A stretch of 64,000 bases of DNA from Sphingomonas rosea (GCF_039538065.1 NZ_BAABBR010000001.1:1340501-1404500); one strand, 5' to 3'. Positions 22,988-33,938 are shown, numbered from the stretch's first letter. The notes: a model not told the origin generated them from the sequence alone. Translations and numbers: made by a program.

Positions 22988-25154
22988 GCCGGCTCTCGCC
23001 CGGCTTGCGACCGACCGGGGTCGCGACGTCGATCCGCATCGGCCCGAAGCTGGTGTAATAGCGGGCGCCGACGCCGACCCCGGCGCGCAGGTTCCGGAAG
23101 GTCGGGACCTTGCGATCGTAGACCTGGCCCGCGTCGACGAACGCGACCGCGCCGAAGTCGCCGAACCGGTAGCGCGCCTCGGCCGCACCCTCGACAAGGC
23201 TCAGGCCCCCGAGCGGATTGCCGAGCGGATCCTTGGGCCCGAGCTGCTGGTATCCGAAGCCGCGGACCGAGCCGCCGCCGCCGGCATAGAAGCGGCGCGA
23301 GGGCGCGAGGTCGAAGCGGTTGGTGCCGAGGATCGTCCCCAGGCGCCCGCGCGCGGCAAGCACCAGGCTGTCGCCGATCGGGTAATAGCCGCTGCCGTCG
23401 AGCTGTGAGCGGAAATAGGGATTGAAGCCGCCGCCGATCGCCGCCTCGGGCTGGGCGAGGATCTGCGCCCGGAACCCCTTGGTCGGGTCGAGCAGGCTGT
23501 CGCTCTTGTCGAGGCCGAGCTGGCCGACGAGGCTGCCGATGCCGAACTTGCGATTGTCGCGGCGACCCAGCGCGAAATTATAGTCTCGTTCGACGGTGCC
23601 GAGGATCTCGGCGCCGATCCCCCAGGTGATCGTCTTGCGCCAGATCGGGGTCGAATCGTAGCTCAGTCGCGCGAACAGCCGGCCGGTGGTGGCGTCGAAG
23701 GCGTCGTAGCGGCTGCGCAGCGCTTCGAGGCCGGCCTGGAAGGTGCGGTCGCGCTTGCCCGCGTTCGAGCGGCGGAAGATGGCGCTGACTCCCTGCTCCT
23801 GCGTGCCGGCGACGATCGAGGCGACGACCGCGCCCTCGGGCTTGAACAGGTTGCGGTGGGTCCAGCTGCCCTCGACCCGGAAGCCCTGGCCGGTGCCATA
23901 GCCGGCGGTGGCGGCGAGCGTCCGCGGCGGGCCGGCGTCCTGGGTCACGAGCAGGGTGACGTTCTCGGTCCCGTCGGCATTGACCTGGCCCGAGCGCTCG
24001 GGCTGCACTGCGACGGTCGAGAAGAGGCCGGTCGCGACCAGCGCCTGGCGCAGGTCGTCGATGTCGCGGCTGTCGTAGAGCGCGCCCTGCTTGAAGCGCG
24101 CGAGGACGCCGATGTGTCGGGTGTCGAAGGCGAGGTCGCCGGTGGTGCGGAAAGCGCCGTAGCGGGCGCGGGGGCCAACGGTGACCGGCAGCGTATAGTC
24201 GCCCTGTTGGGTCTCGGGATCGAGCAGCACGTCGCGCTGGCCGACGGTGGCGAAGGGATAGCCCTTCTGCGGAAGGACGATCGCGACATTGGCCTCGGCG
24301 CCCTGGATCCGCTGGGCGACGATCGGTTCGCCGACGATAAGCGCGAGATTGTCGCTGATGAGGTTGGGCGGGACCGTCGGATCGGCGGTCACCGCGATGC
24401 TGCCGATCTTGTAGCGTTCGCCGGGCGCCACGGTGAGGACGGCGGTGGTCGGCTGGTTCGCGCCGGCGGCGCCGCGGTCGATCCGCGTCTGGACCGTCGC
24501 GTCGTACCAGCCTTCGGACTGAAGGAGGCGTTCGACGAGCTTGCTGTCCTCGCTAATCCGGGCCGACAATTGCGCCTCGTTGGCGGCCTTGCCCTTGCCG
24601 TCGCGCAGCGTCGACAGCCGGTCGAATTCGTCCTGGAGCGCGGCGTCTGTGGCACCATCGGCCTGATCGAGGCCCTCGACGCGGACGGTGTAGCGGAGCT
24701 CGGCCGCCGGCGCGTCGGCTTCGGGCTGGGCCAGTTCGACCTCGGTGACGTCGAACTGGTTCAAGGGCGGCAGCGGACGGGCGATTTCGGGATCGGCGGT
24801 CGGGGCGACATCGCCGGGGGTCTGCTCGGCAGCGCGCAGCTTGGCTTCGAACTCGGCGACGCTCTCGAGCGGCTGCGACAGTGCGGGATCGTCAGGACCG
24901 AGCGGCGGCGCGGCCTTTTCGATTTCTTCCTGGCAGACGATGGTCGGGACCTGCGGCAGGTTCGCGCTGGCCGGCGGGGTGGGGGCGATCGTCTGCGCTT
25001 CGGGTGGGCAGAGTGGCCGCTCGCGCGCCGGCGGGCGGATCTGCGCCTCGGCGGTTGCGGTCAGTCCGACCAGCAGGAATGCGGCGGTCGCCAGCAGCCG
25101 CGCCGGGCGGTGACCCGGGCGGACGAGAACGCGACCTTGCGGCGGAAAGTGCAC
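22692..25154 (-). CDS. tamA: TamA/BamA-type outer-membrane assembly protein with aberrant C-terminus
   Basis: Omp85-superfamily protein. From the GTG at 25154 there is a signal peptide (ending TATAEAQ), an acidic, Pro-rich region, POTRA-type domains (about residues 100-380) and a 16-strand barrel with the Omp85 motifs GRLFARLSYD, GGGGSVRGFGYQQLGP (VRGF/Y motif) and GPMRIDVATPVG. The barrel should end about two residues after YISIGQ with a terminal Phe. Here the frame runs on for about 90 residues antisense to pepP to a stop at 22,692. A terminal aromatic is the BAM recognition signal, so folding is likely impaired. The start codon is uncertain. The usual tamB partner gene is absent downstream. 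Confidence 0.8.
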   Translation of the reverse strand: MHFPPQGRVLVRPGHRPARLLATAAFLLVGLTATAEAQIRPPARERPLCPPEAQTIAPTPPASANLPQVPTIVCQEEIEKAAPPLGPDDPALSQPLESVAEFEAKLRAAEQTPGDVAPTADPEIARPLPPLNQFDVTEVELAQPEADAPAAELRYTVRVEGLDQADGATDAALQDEFDRLSTLRDGKGKAANEAQLSARISEDSKLVERLLQSEGWYDATVQTRIDRGAAGANQPTTAVLTVAPGERYKIGSIAVTADPTVPPNLISDNLALIVGEPIVAQRIQGAEANVAIVLPQKGYPFATVGQRDVLLDPETQQGDYTLPVTVGPRARYGAFRTTGDLAFDTRHIGVLARFKQGALYDSRDIDDLRQALVATGLFSTVAVQPERSGQVNADGTENVTLLVTQDAGPPRTLAATAGYGTGQGFRVEGSWTHRNLFKPEGAVVASIVAGTQEQGVSAIFRRSNAGKRDRTFQAGLEALRSRYDAFDATTGRLFARLSYDSTPIWRKTITWGIGAEILGTVERDYNFALGRRDNRKFGIGSLVGQLGLDKSDSLLDPTKGFRAQILAQPEAAIGGGFNPYFRSQLDGSGYYPIGDSLVLAARGRLGTILGTNRFDLAPSRRFYAGGGGSVRGFGYQQLGPKDPLGNPLGGLSLVEGAAEARYRFGDFGAVAFVDAGQVYDRKVPTFRNLRAGVGVGARYYTSFGPMRIDVATPVGRKPGESRLNIYISIGQPPCNSRARSRGSSPAPAARRSPTGCCPSARSAAGPRGPRGSCRRRGRCHGHSRRPLPTAAGGRSCRAGRRACPWGRPRSQARYGPGGRG
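22955..22972. other. Junction joining truncated pepP to truncated tamA, 3' to 3'
   Basis: Up to about 22,963 the plus strand reads a normal aminopeptidase P (…GYYKA). From about 22,965 rightwards the minus strand reads a normal TamA/BamA-type C-terminus (…RLNIYISIGQ). Both families should continue past this point: PepP by about 80 residues, TamA by about two residues and a stop. The DNA between the two natural ends has therefore been lost or was never correctly joined. No transposon, tRNA or long repeat is visible at the join, and only 1-3 bases could be shared. Confidence 0.75.
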
Positions 25155-25249
25155 GAACGAAACGATAATGGGAAAAAGGCCTCTGATTGCCGTCGGTTCC
25201 GCTCGGGCGGAAAGTCGGCGAGAGTGTGGCATTGGGGGCACGGGTCCGG

Positions 25250-26104
25250 TCAGGCGGCGGCCTGGTTCTTGGACTCGCGCTTGCGACCGAAGATCATGCC
25301 CTGCTCGAGCCGGGCGCAAAGCGCGGCGTAGAAGTCCGACAGGAAGCCGTAATCGTCACGGTCGTCGGGAATGCCGAACTTGTCGCGGATGGTGCGCGCG
25401 ACCGCGGCGACCGCCACCGGTTGCTCGGCCCTGAGCACCTGCTCGAGCCGCTGCAGCTCGTAGATGCCGTAGGCGCCAAGCGCCTCCTCGGGGAAATGGC
25501 GCGACACGCGGCGCGTTTCGCCGACGAGGTCATAGGACAAGGCGGCCTTGCGTACCTCCACGACCCACGTTCCCGCGACGAGGTCGCCGACCCGCAGCCG
25601 GTCTCGGTTGAAGAGAGGAAAGAAGAGGAAGATCCCGCTCCACGCCAGGGCGAAGACGGTCAGGAAGGTGTTGGCGAGCCCCTGCGCGGACTGGGCGAAG
25701 AGGAAGGAGAGGGGGAGGAACACCTCGATCTCGCGCATGGCGTTGCGTGCCACCACGGCCGCTCCGGTCAGGCGGTTGCCGTCGCGCGCCACGACCCGAA
25801 GCCCGACCAGCCGCTTGCCCGGGGTCGCGCCGCGCCGGCCCATCTCGAACAGGCTGAACCAGAAGTTCCGGAGGAGGAAGAAGCCGACCAGCCAGATGAT
25901 GCCCACGCCCTGCAACATGCCACTGCCAGCCGCCAGAAAGGCGAGCAGGGCGGTCGCGAGCCCGAGGATTACTAAAAGCAGGATCGCGTCGATCGCGAAG
26001 GCCGTGGCCCGGGCGCCGGCCGAGGCGAGCTCGAGCCGGAGGTCGACGCCCTCGGGCGTGACGAAGGGGCGGTGGAGGTCGCGGGGTTTGCGGCTCCTCG
26101 CCAT
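25250..26104 (-). CDS. RDD-family membrane protein with long C-terminal tail
   Basis: Protein of 284 residues. The RDD domain (about residues 20-175) has three to four membrane helices with the family's Arg-Asp pattern in ARATAFAIDAILLLV and GATPGKRLVGLRVV. A cytoplasmic tail of about 100 residues follows, mostly helical and charged (GIYELQRLEQVLRAEQ; FYAALCARLEQ). Last gene of the six-gene operon; its ATG shares one base with the stop of the SpoIIM-like gene (TGATG). RDD proteins are proposed transporters or membrane organisers; the function here is unknown. Confidence 0.85.
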   Translation of the reverse strand: MARSRKPRDLHRPFVTPEGVDLRLELASAGARATAFAIDAILLLVILGLATALLAFLAAGSGMLQGVGIIWLVGFFLLRNFWFSLFEMGRRGATPGKRLVGLRVVARDGNRLTGAAVVARNAMREIEVFLPLSFLFAQSAQGLANTFLTVFALAWSGIFLFFPLFNRDRLRVGDLVAGTWVVEVRKAALSYDLVGETRRVSRHFPEEALGAYGIYELQRLEQVLRAEQPVAVAAVARTIRDKFGIPDDRDDYGFLSDFYAALCARLEQGMIFGRKRESKNQAAA

Positions 26105-27102
26105 CACTCGGCCCCGCGCCGCCGCCGGGCGGACCAGAAGAAGTAGATCAGCCATCCGGCGAGCGCGACGCCGCCGATCAGGGCGCGGAGCCAGTCGTCG
26201 TTGATCGTCTGCCGGCCGATCCCCTCTAGCAGGCCGGCGACCGCCAGCATCACCACCGCACCGAGCATGGCGGTGGCGGCGACGCGGCCTGCGGCGATGG
26301 TCGCGTCCATGCGGGTGAGCGCGCCGGGAAAAGCGAGCGCCATTCCGATCTTCATTCCCGCCGCGCCCGCGACGCAGATGGCGAGCAGTTCGGTGGTGCC
26401 GTGGATCATCAGCCAGGCCGCGAAATTGGGGCCGAGGCCCTTGGCTTCGAACACCGCGAAGATCGCGCCGAGCATCAGCCCGTTGTAGCCGATCAGAAGG
26501 ATGGTCGGCACCGCCAGCGCGAAGCCCAGCGCGAAGGAGAAGATCGCGATCTGCGCATTGTGCGTGAAGAGGAAGGTCGCGAACAGGGCGAGCGGCCCGT
26601 CGCCGCCGTCGTAGAGCGTGGCGCGCAATGCACCCACGCTCGCCGACGGATCGCGGCCCTGCGCGAGACCGGCCGGGATGATCCCATAGAACCATTCGGG
26701 ATCGCCGCGCACGAGGAAGAAGGCGGCAATTCCGGCGGCGATGGTCAGCGCCGCGCAGAAGGCGAGTTCGCGCCACAGCGCACGGATTGCGGCCGGCCAG
26801 CCGACGGCGAAGAAATGCGTGACCTGCCGCCATGGCGAAGTCTGCACCCCGTAGATCTGGAAATAGGCGCGCGTGCTCAACTGCTCGAGATAGGAGAGAA
26901 GCGCACGGTCGAGCGAGGTGTCGCGCGCCATGGCCAGCGAGGAGAGCGTCGTCCGGTAGAGCCGCGGCAGTTCGAGCATGTCGTCGTCGCTGAGCGCCCG
27001 AAGCGATTTCTTTTCGAGCCGCTCGACGAGCGAGTCGAGCTTCTCCCAGTCGGCCGAATGTTCGACCCGGAAGCGGGTGGCGTTGACCAGCGCGCCGCTC
27101 AC
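26104..27102 (-). CDS. Stage II sporulation protein M-like membrane protein (DUF95)
   Basis: Protein of 332 residues. A cytoplasmic helical N-terminus (about 1-110) is followed by about six membrane helices. Family marks include TSPWRQVTHFF, TLFTHNAQIAIFSFALG-type text (LFTHNAQIAIFSFALGFA), NGLMLGAIFAVF and HGTTELLAICVAGAAG, the HGxxEL signature of SpoIIM. In this operon type it is conserved in non-sporulating bacteria, so it does not imply sporulation. Its ATG overlaps the stop of the DUF58 gene (ATGA). Confidence 0.88.
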   Translation of the reverse strand: MSGALVNATRFRVEHSADWEKLDSLVERLEKKSLRALSDDDMLELPRLYRTTLSSLAMARDTSLDRALLSYLEQLSTRAYFQIYGVQTSPWRQVTHFFAVGWPAAIRALWRELAFCAALTIAAGIAAFFLVRGDPEWFYGIIPAGLAQGRDPSASVGALRATLYDGGDGPLALFATFLFTHNAQIAIFSFALGFALAVPTILLIGYNGLMLGAIFAVFEAKGLGPNFAAWLMIHGTTELLAICVAGAAGMKIGMALAFPGALTRMDATIAAGRVAATAMLGAVVMLAVAGLLEGIGRQTINDDWLRALIGGVALAGWLIYFFWSARRRRGAE

Positions 27103-28399
27103 AGCCGGTCCCGCCGCTTGATCTGGAGATAGGCCTCGGCGATCCGCGGGGCGACCTCGTCATAAGGAGTCTCGAGCACGTCGACCCCGAGGCGCCGAAG
27201 TTCGGCGACAACTTCCTGCCGCTCGCGCAGCAGCGAAGCGGCGGTGATCGCGCGGGTGACGGCATCGGCGTCGGCGGGCTCGGCCGTCGCCATGCTTTCG
27301 AGTTCCTCGTCGCGAAGCATGACGACGAGCACGAGGTGCGTTCTGATCAGGAGCCGGAGCGTCGTCAGCAGGAAGCGCGCGGCAATCCGGTCGGTGACCT
27401 CGGTGAAGAGGATGATCAGCGAGCGGCGATGGAGCCGGGCGTTCAGCTCGGTCAGCGCGAAGGTGTAGTTGGTCTCGTCGGTGCCATAGTCGACCCCGGC
27501 GGCGAGGCGCTGGAGGTTGGCGAAGGCGCTGGCGCCGGCGAAGAAGCCGCTGCTCACTCGCGGGCGGCTGTCGAAGGCGCTGACCGAGACCCGGTCGCCG
27601 ACGCGCAGCGCCAGCCAGCCGGTCAGCAGCACCGCCGAGATCATCCGGTCGATCCTGGCGACGCCCGCGACCGGCTCCGACATCTGGCGGCCGCAGTCGA
27701 GCGCGAAGCAGATCTGGTTATTTTTCTCGCCGTGATAGACCCGGGCGAGGAGCTTTGTCGCCCGGGCGCTGCTCTTCCAGTCGATCGAGCGACGGTCCAT
27801 GCCGGTGCGGAATTCGACCATCGCGTCGAAATCGCTGCCCTCGCCGCGCAGCAATTGCTTGAGCGCGCCCTCGGTCGCGAAGCGCTCGAACAGGCGGACG
27901 CCGTGCCGCTCGGTGGGGCGCAGGTCGGGCAGGATGTGGACGGTGTCGCCGCGCGCGATCTCGCGCTGGCGCCAGACCAGCCCGAGCGGCCCTGGCCAGC
28001 GCAGCCACAGCGTCTCGAACCGCGCCGCCCCGCGCCGCAGCATGGTCATGGCGAGGGTCGTGCGGCCACCTTCGGGCGAGAGCGTCACGCCGGCCCGGCC
28101 CTCATTGGCCATGTCGACCAGCGGCGACCGGTCGAAGGCCACTTCGGCATTCGGCGCCCCCGAGCTGAGCTGGAGGGCAATGGTCGCATCGCGGGTCTCG
28201 CCGACGAAAGCGCTCCGCGGCACCGCGACGTCGAGCGCGGCCTTGCTGCCGGCACGGCGGGCATCGACCGCGATGAGGATGGCGATGGCGAGCGGCCAGG
28301 CGAGCGCCAGGTACCAGCGCTCGGCGGCCAGCGCGGCGACGAGCAGCGCCGCCAGCGCACCTCCCGCCGCGAGCAGGACCGCCCGGCGCGTCGGATAGA

Positions 28400-28403
<4 letters not shown>
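27099..28403 (-). CDS. DUF58 domain-containing membrane protein
   Basis: Protein of 434 residues from a TTG start that overlaps the MoxR stop (TTGA). Two N-terminal membrane helices (residues 8-46) precede a beta-rich domain, the DUF58 core with [30 protein letters not shown] (core motif [10 protein letters not shown]) and a von Willebrand-like fold in the C-terminal half ([12 protein letters not shown] as a degenerate MIDAS strand). DUF58 proteins are encoded next to MoxR ATPases and are thought to be their clients or partners in envelope protein maturation. Confidence 0.88.
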
Positions 28404-29352
<949 letters not shown>

Positions 29353-29356
<4 letters not shown>

Positions 29357-30561
29357 GTCCTTGCCTCCTGGAGCCAGCGGTTGAGCGCGCGCGCTGCCGC
29401 GGTGAGTTCATGTCGGGTTCGGGCCGAGGCGATGGCCCCGGCGAGCGACGAAAAGGGTCGTTCGGGCCGCAGCCGGTCGAGCGTCTCGTCGATTTCGTGG
29501 GGCGTGAGCTGGCCCGGCAGGTGGAACAGCGCGGCCGCCTGCTCGCGGATGAGGTCGGCGTAGCGCGGGCCAAGCCCCGCCTCGCGTCCGGCCTTGCGGA
29601 TCAACGCAGCGCTGTTCTCGACCAGCGCGGCCTTGCCGAAGCCGATCGCCCGGACCGGCAGCCGCGGCGCACCGAAGCGGACGAGCGCCTGCCACCCGGC
29701 CAGCACCAGCGCGGCGAGGATCACGAGGGTCACGCCCAGGAACGGCGGGCCGAACAGAAGCTGCAGCGGATTGCGGGTGCCGCCGAAGCCGTTGGCGGTC
29801 AGGTCGAACAGAATGGCCTCGGCATCGGTGCTGTTGAGCTGGTCGAGCAGGCGCAGCGCCGCGGCCGCCTGATCGCGATCGGCGAGGCCGTGATTGTTGA
29901 GGAGGTCGGGATCAGCGAGGAGATAGAGGCTGCCCTTGCCCATCTTGCCGAGCACGGTCTCACCCTGACCGTCAACGAGGATCGGCGTGATCTTGGGCCC
30001 CTTCATCGACTGAACGATCGCCGGCTCCCGCAGACCTTTGACCGCCTGCACCAGCGGCGAACGGCTCTGAAGCGGAAGGCGCTGTCCCTTTCGCCGGGCG
30101 ATCTCAACCTTGAAGGTCGGTTCGAGGACATTCTCGATCCGGTCCGCTTCCATCAGTTCGTCGACCGAAACCCAGCCCTTGGGGGCCTCCCGGGGCTTCG
30201 CCTCCCACTTGGGGAGAATGATCAGTGTCGCGCGCGGGCCCCGGACCTTGAGAATGTCGCCGAGCGGCACCGCGCCGTCGGGCGGCGAGACCACGACCAG
30301 ATCCTCGCCCCGCAGCTGTCCCACGTCGCGGACGAGGCGCGGCTCGCGGCCGGTCGCGCTCGCCAGCTCGAACAGCCCGCCGAAGCCGACCGCGGCATTG
30401 GACATGGCGTGGGGACCGCCGTCCTTGCCGCTGCGCATGGTGGGCGCATAGGCGCCGAGCACGAGGCTCAGCAGGAAGGCGACGATCCCGAGGCCGGCGA
30501 GCAGCAGCATCGCCCGTTGCCGGAACGGCCCGTGGTCGCCCTTCTCGAGCCGCGCACTCAT
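29353..30561 (-). CDS. DUF4350 domain-containing membrane protein
   Basis: Protein of 402 residues. A transmembrane helix near residues 17-40 ([20 protein letters not shown]) precedes an extracytoplasmic Rossmann-like DUF4350 domain (about 45-245; [31 protein letters not shown]). A second helix near 270-290 follows, then a cytoplasmic helical tail. The [10 protein letters not shown] text is typical of the family. Function unknown; it is part of the MoxR operon with ATGA overlaps at both ends. Confidence 0.83.
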
Positions 30562-31262
30562 CGCCGCCACGTCTCGGGAAGGGCGAAGCTCGCATAAGCG
30601 TCGCGCGCTTCGATCCAGCCGTTCTCCGCGACCGGTCGGCCACCGAACAGGCTCGCCTCGACCGTCCGCGCCAGTCGCGCGAACAGGCCGCGGGCTCGCT
30701 CGGGCAGCAGGGCGCTTCCCGCCAGTTCGCGGCTGGTGAGGCCGGGACGGACCGTGTCGGGGCGCCGCCGTGCCATGTCCTCGACCGAGCGCAGCAGCAG
30801 GCAGTGCACCGCTTCGGCGAACCGGCCCTGCCGGGCGAGGACATCGGCTTCCTCGAGCCAGCTTCGCACAGGCTGTTCGTCGGGCAGCCAGGCGAGTTCG
30901 GCGTTCGCCATGTCGGGCGCGTCTTCGGCCTCGTGCCGCCATGGCAGGTGCCAGTGGCCAGCCCGCACCCGCTCGACGATCAGCCAGATGATGATGAGCA
31001 GCCCGGCGACGAGCAGCGCGCCGAGCAGGATCCGGGCGTAAGGCGCGTCGGGCAGGAAATCGAACAGCCAGCGCAGGAAGCGACCGACCGGCCGCATCAC
31101 CGCCTGCACGAAGCGACCGAATGCCTCGATCCATTCGGGCGGCTTGGGTTCGGGCGGCGCGGGCGTGAGGTCGAACTGGACGGAGCGGTCGGCCTTCAGG
31201 GCCTCCCACGCCTTGTCGAACGGCTGCGCCGCACCTTGCCGCCCTGCACTAATGACGCTCAC
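30558..31262 (-). CDS. DUF4129 domain-containing membrane protein
   Basis: Protein of 234 residues from a GTG start. A membrane helix lies at about 78-97 (ILLGALLVAGLLIIIWLIV). The C-terminal cytoplasmic DUF4129 region (about 125-225) has WLEEADVLARQGRFAEAVHCLLLRSV, a TPR-like helix pair, and RPGLTSRELAG. First gene of the six-gene operon; the promoter should lie in the 112-bp gap shared with the divergent membrane protein at 31,375. Confidence 0.82.
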   Translation of the reverse strand: MSVISAGRQGAAQPFDKAWEALKADRSVQFDLTPAPPEPKPPEWIEAFGRFVQAVMRPVGRFLRWLFDFLPDAPYARILLGALLVAGLLIIIWLIVERVRAGHWHLPWRHEAEDAPDMANAELAWLPDEQPVRSWLEEADVLARQGRFAEAVHCLLLRSVEDMARRRPDTVRPGLTSRELAGSALLPERARGLFARLARTVEASLFGGRPVAENGWIEARDAYASFALPETWRR

Positions 31263-31374
31263 CCCCGAACGAGCCCAAGCATGGCGCGGGCAAACGGCGC
31301 ATGCAAGCCGTTATGACTGGACAGTGGCCGAACTTCCTCGCAAGTTTACCAGACAACAGGGGGCAGTTACTGGC

Positions 31375-32181
31375 ATGGCAACCATGACGCGTGATCTCGG
31401 CGGGGACGGAACAGTCTCCATCGGGCGTATTTTCTCGCGAGCATTTTCGTTCGCGTTCCGCTATCCGGCGATTACGTTCGGATCGGCATTTCTGTTCGGT
31501 GCGCTGCCATCGATCTTGTCGCAGTTCCTGACGTTCATGCGGATGTCGAGCGCCGAGACCGTCGACAATTCCGTCGCGACGGGAGTTGTCGCGCTTCAGT
31601 TCATCCTCGGCGTCGTAAGCCTCGTCTTCAGCGGACTGATGCAGGCGACCATAACCAGGGGCCTGGTCGTGGCGCACGAAGGTGGGCGACCGACCTTCGG
31701 CCAATGCCTGTCGCAGGGGTTGCGCTTTGCCCTTTGGATCCTGCTCTTCTACATCCTCTGGACCATCGCCGTGGCCGTCGGCTTCATGCTGCTGATCATC
31801 CCGGGGATCATGCTGGTCTGCATGTGGGCCGTCGCCATCCCGGCGCTGGTCGAGGAACGCACCGGCATCATCGGCGCTTTCGGTCGCAGCCGCGAGCTGA
31901 CGCGCGGTCATCGCTGGAAGGTGTTCGGCCTCCTCGCCGTCATCATCGTCAGCTTCTATCTCGCCATCATCCTGATGGCGGTGGTCGGTCTCGCAGGCGT
32001 CGGCGTGAGCTCGATGGTTGATTCCGCGAACGGACCTCCCATCACCTTGATCGTCTATTCGGCGATCAGCGGCCTGCTCTTCGGCCTGCTCTGGGCAACG
32101 ATCCAGCCCGCTTTGTTCGTCGAACTGCGCGACGCCAAGGAAGGCGGCGGCGCGGGCGAGCTCGAGCAGGTCTTCAGCTGA
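31375..32181 (+). CDS. Multi-pass membrane protein (DUF975/GPDP membrane domain-like), unknown function
   Basis: Protein of 268 residues with about six membrane helices. The opening GTVSIGRIFSRAFSFAFRYP and the glycine-rich helices with LLIIPGIMLVCMWAVAIPALVEE resemble the membrane domain of glycerophosphodiester phosphodiesterases and related uncharacterised proteins; no catalytic domain is present. VEERTGIIGAFGRSRELTRG is a conserved cytoplasmic loop of this group. It is divergent from the DUF4129-MoxR operon and ends 30 bp before the end of convergent prfC. Start could also be the ATG at 31384. Confidence 0.75.
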   Translation: MATMTRDLGGDGTVSIGRIFSRAFSFAFRYPAITFGSAFLFGALPSILSQFLTFMRMSSAETVDNSVATGVVALQFILGVVSLVFSGLMQATITRGLVVAHEGGRPTFGQCLSQGLRFALWILLFYILWTIAVAVGFMLLIIPGIMLVCMWAVAIPALVEERTGIIGAFGRSRELTRGHRWKVFGLLAVIIVSFYLAIILMAVVGLAGVGVSSMVDSANGPPITLIVYSAISGLLFGLLWATIQPALFVELRDAKEGGGAGELEQVFS

Positions 32182-32211
32182 GCCCGACGCGCGGCGTGCC
32201 GGGCGGAGTTC

Positions 32212-33837
32212 CTAGCTCCGCTCGCGCACCGCGCTGAAGGTGATCCCCGGCCACTCCTCCTGGAGTCGGCCAAATTCCCAGCCGTTGCGCATCAGCAGCA
32301 CGGGCACCTCGTCCTGGTCCTCGGCCATGCTCGAGCGATGGGTCTCCATCAGCTTCTTGAGCAGGGCGGGATCGTCCGACTTGATCCAGCGCGCGACTTC
32401 GTAGGGCGAGGGCTCGAATTCGAGCGCGACCCCATATTCCTGGTCGAGCCGCGTCTGCAGCACGTCGAGCTGCAGCTCGCCGATCACTCCCACGATCCAT
32501 TGCGAGCCGAGCGCCGGCTTGAACAGGCGAATGACGCCTTCCTCGGCAAGGTCGGACAGGCCGCGGCGCATCTGCTTGACCTTGAGCGGGTCGCCGAGGC
32601 GGACGCGGCGGAGGATTTCGGGCGCGAAGTCGGGCAGGCCGGTGAAGGTAACGTCGCCCTTTTCGGTCAGCGTGTCGCCGACCCGGAGCGTGCCGTGGTT
32701 GGGAATGCCGACGATGTCCCCGGCGACCGCGCCGTGCGCGAGTTCGCGGTCACGCGCGAAGAAGGTGATCGGATTGTGCAGCGCCATCGGCTTGCCGATC
32801 CGGGTATTGGTGACCTTCATGCCGCGTTCGAGCTTGCCCGAGCAGATGCGGACGAAGGCGACGCGGTCGCGGTGGTTCGGGTCCATGTTGGCCTGGACCT
32901 TGAACACGAAGCCGGTGAGCCGCGACTCGCCCGGGTCCACGGGGGCGGGGCGGGCGGGCTGCGGCTGGGGTGGCGGGCCGTCGTCGGCAAGGACGTCGAG
33001 GAGTTGCTCGACCCCGAAGCCGCGGAGCGCGCTGCCGAAGATGACGGGCGTCAGGTCGCCCTGGCGGAACGCCTCGAGGTCGAACGTCGGATAGGAAGCG
33101 AGCGCGAGCCCGCCGTCCTCGCGCAGGCTCTCGGCCGCATCGACGGGAATGGCGGTGTCGATCGCGGGGTCCTCGATGCTCTCGGTCGCAATCCAGCGGC
33201 CCGGCACCACGCCGTCGCTCCGGTCGGCGACGAGTAGCCCCGAACGGCGCAGGTCGTAGAGGCCGTGGAACAGCCCGCCGATGCCGGTCGGCCAATTCTG
33301 CGGGCTGACATCGAGCTGGAGCACTTCGGCGATCTCGTCGAGGAGTGCGAAGGGGCTCAAACCCTCGCGGTCGACCTTGTTGACGAAGGTGACGATCGGG
33401 ACGTTGCGAAGGCGGCAAACCTCGAACAGCTTGCGGGTCTGCGGCTCGATGCCCTTGGCCGCGTCGATCACCATGATCGCGCAGTCGACCGCGGTCAGCG
33501 TCCGGTAGGTGTCTTCGGAGAAGTCCTGGTGCCCGGGCGTGTCGAGCAGGTTGAACAGGATGTCCCCGCGCTGGAAGGTCATCACCGAGCTTGTCACCGA
33601 GATGCCGCGCTGCTGCTCGATCTTCATCCAGTCCGAGCGGGCCCGACGGCGGTCGCCGCGTGCCTTGACCTCGCCCGCCTCGTGCACCGCGCCGGCGGCC
33701 TGCAGCAGGCTTTCGGTCAGCGTGGTCTTGCCGGCGTCGGGGTGCGAGATGATCGCGAAGGTGCGCCGCTCCATCCGGCTGAACGGGACGGTGCCGGCGG
33801 GGTCGCTCTCGCGGACGGACGAATCGAGGGTCAACAT
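32212..33837 (-). CDS. prfC: Peptide chain release factor 3
   Basis: Translational GTPase of 541 residues that recycles RF1/RF2 from the ribosome after peptide release. G1 is ISHPDAGKTT, G2 lies in QQRGISVTSS, G3 LLDTPGHQDFSEDTYRTL, G4 VNKVDRE. The domain II and RF3-specific C-terminal region (FKPALGSQWIVGVIGELQLDVLQ) are complete. Chosen start MLTLDSSVRES has AGGAG just upstream; an in-frame GTG at 33861 would add eight residues. Length is close to the family norm of about 530. Confidence 0.96.
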   Translation of the reverse strand: MLTLDSSVRESDPAGTVPFSRMERRTFAIISHPDAGKTTLTESLLQAAGAVHEAGEVKARGDRRRARSDWMKIEQQRGISVTSSVMTFQRGDILFNLLDTPGHQDFSEDTYRTLTAVDCAIMVIDAAKGIEPQTRKLFEVCRLRNVPIVTFVNKVDREGLSPFALLDEIAEVLQLDVSPQNWPTGIGGLFHGLYDLRRSGLLVADRSDGVVPGRWIATESIEDPAIDTAIPVDAAESLREDGGLALASYPTFDLEAFRQGDLTPVIFGSALRGFGVEQLLDVLADDGPPPQPQPARPAPVDPGESRLTGFVFKVQANMDPNHRDRVAFVRICSGKLERGMKVTNTRIGKPMALHNPITFFARDRELAHGAVAGDIVGIPNHGTLRVGDTLTEKGDVTFTGLPDFAPEILRRVRLGDPLKVKQMRRGLSDLAEEGVIRLFKPALGSQWIVGVIGELQLDVLQTRLDQEYGVALEFEPSPYEVARWIKSDDPALLKKLMETHRSSMAEDQDEVPVLLMRNGWEFGRLQEEWPGITFSAVRERS

Positions 33838-33938
33838 CGGCTCCTGCGCGGCGCGGGACACGCCGGATGGGTGATCGGCATCCGCGGGGCGCGGGGCCGT
33901 TCCTGGGACATGCGAGGGGCCGCCAGCGCTGCGGAGGA

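Noticed and set aside
26104..27102. SpoIIM-like protein as a sign of sporulation
   Set aside because: This membrane family is widespread in non-sporulating bacteria within MoxR operons, and no other sporulation gene is seen.
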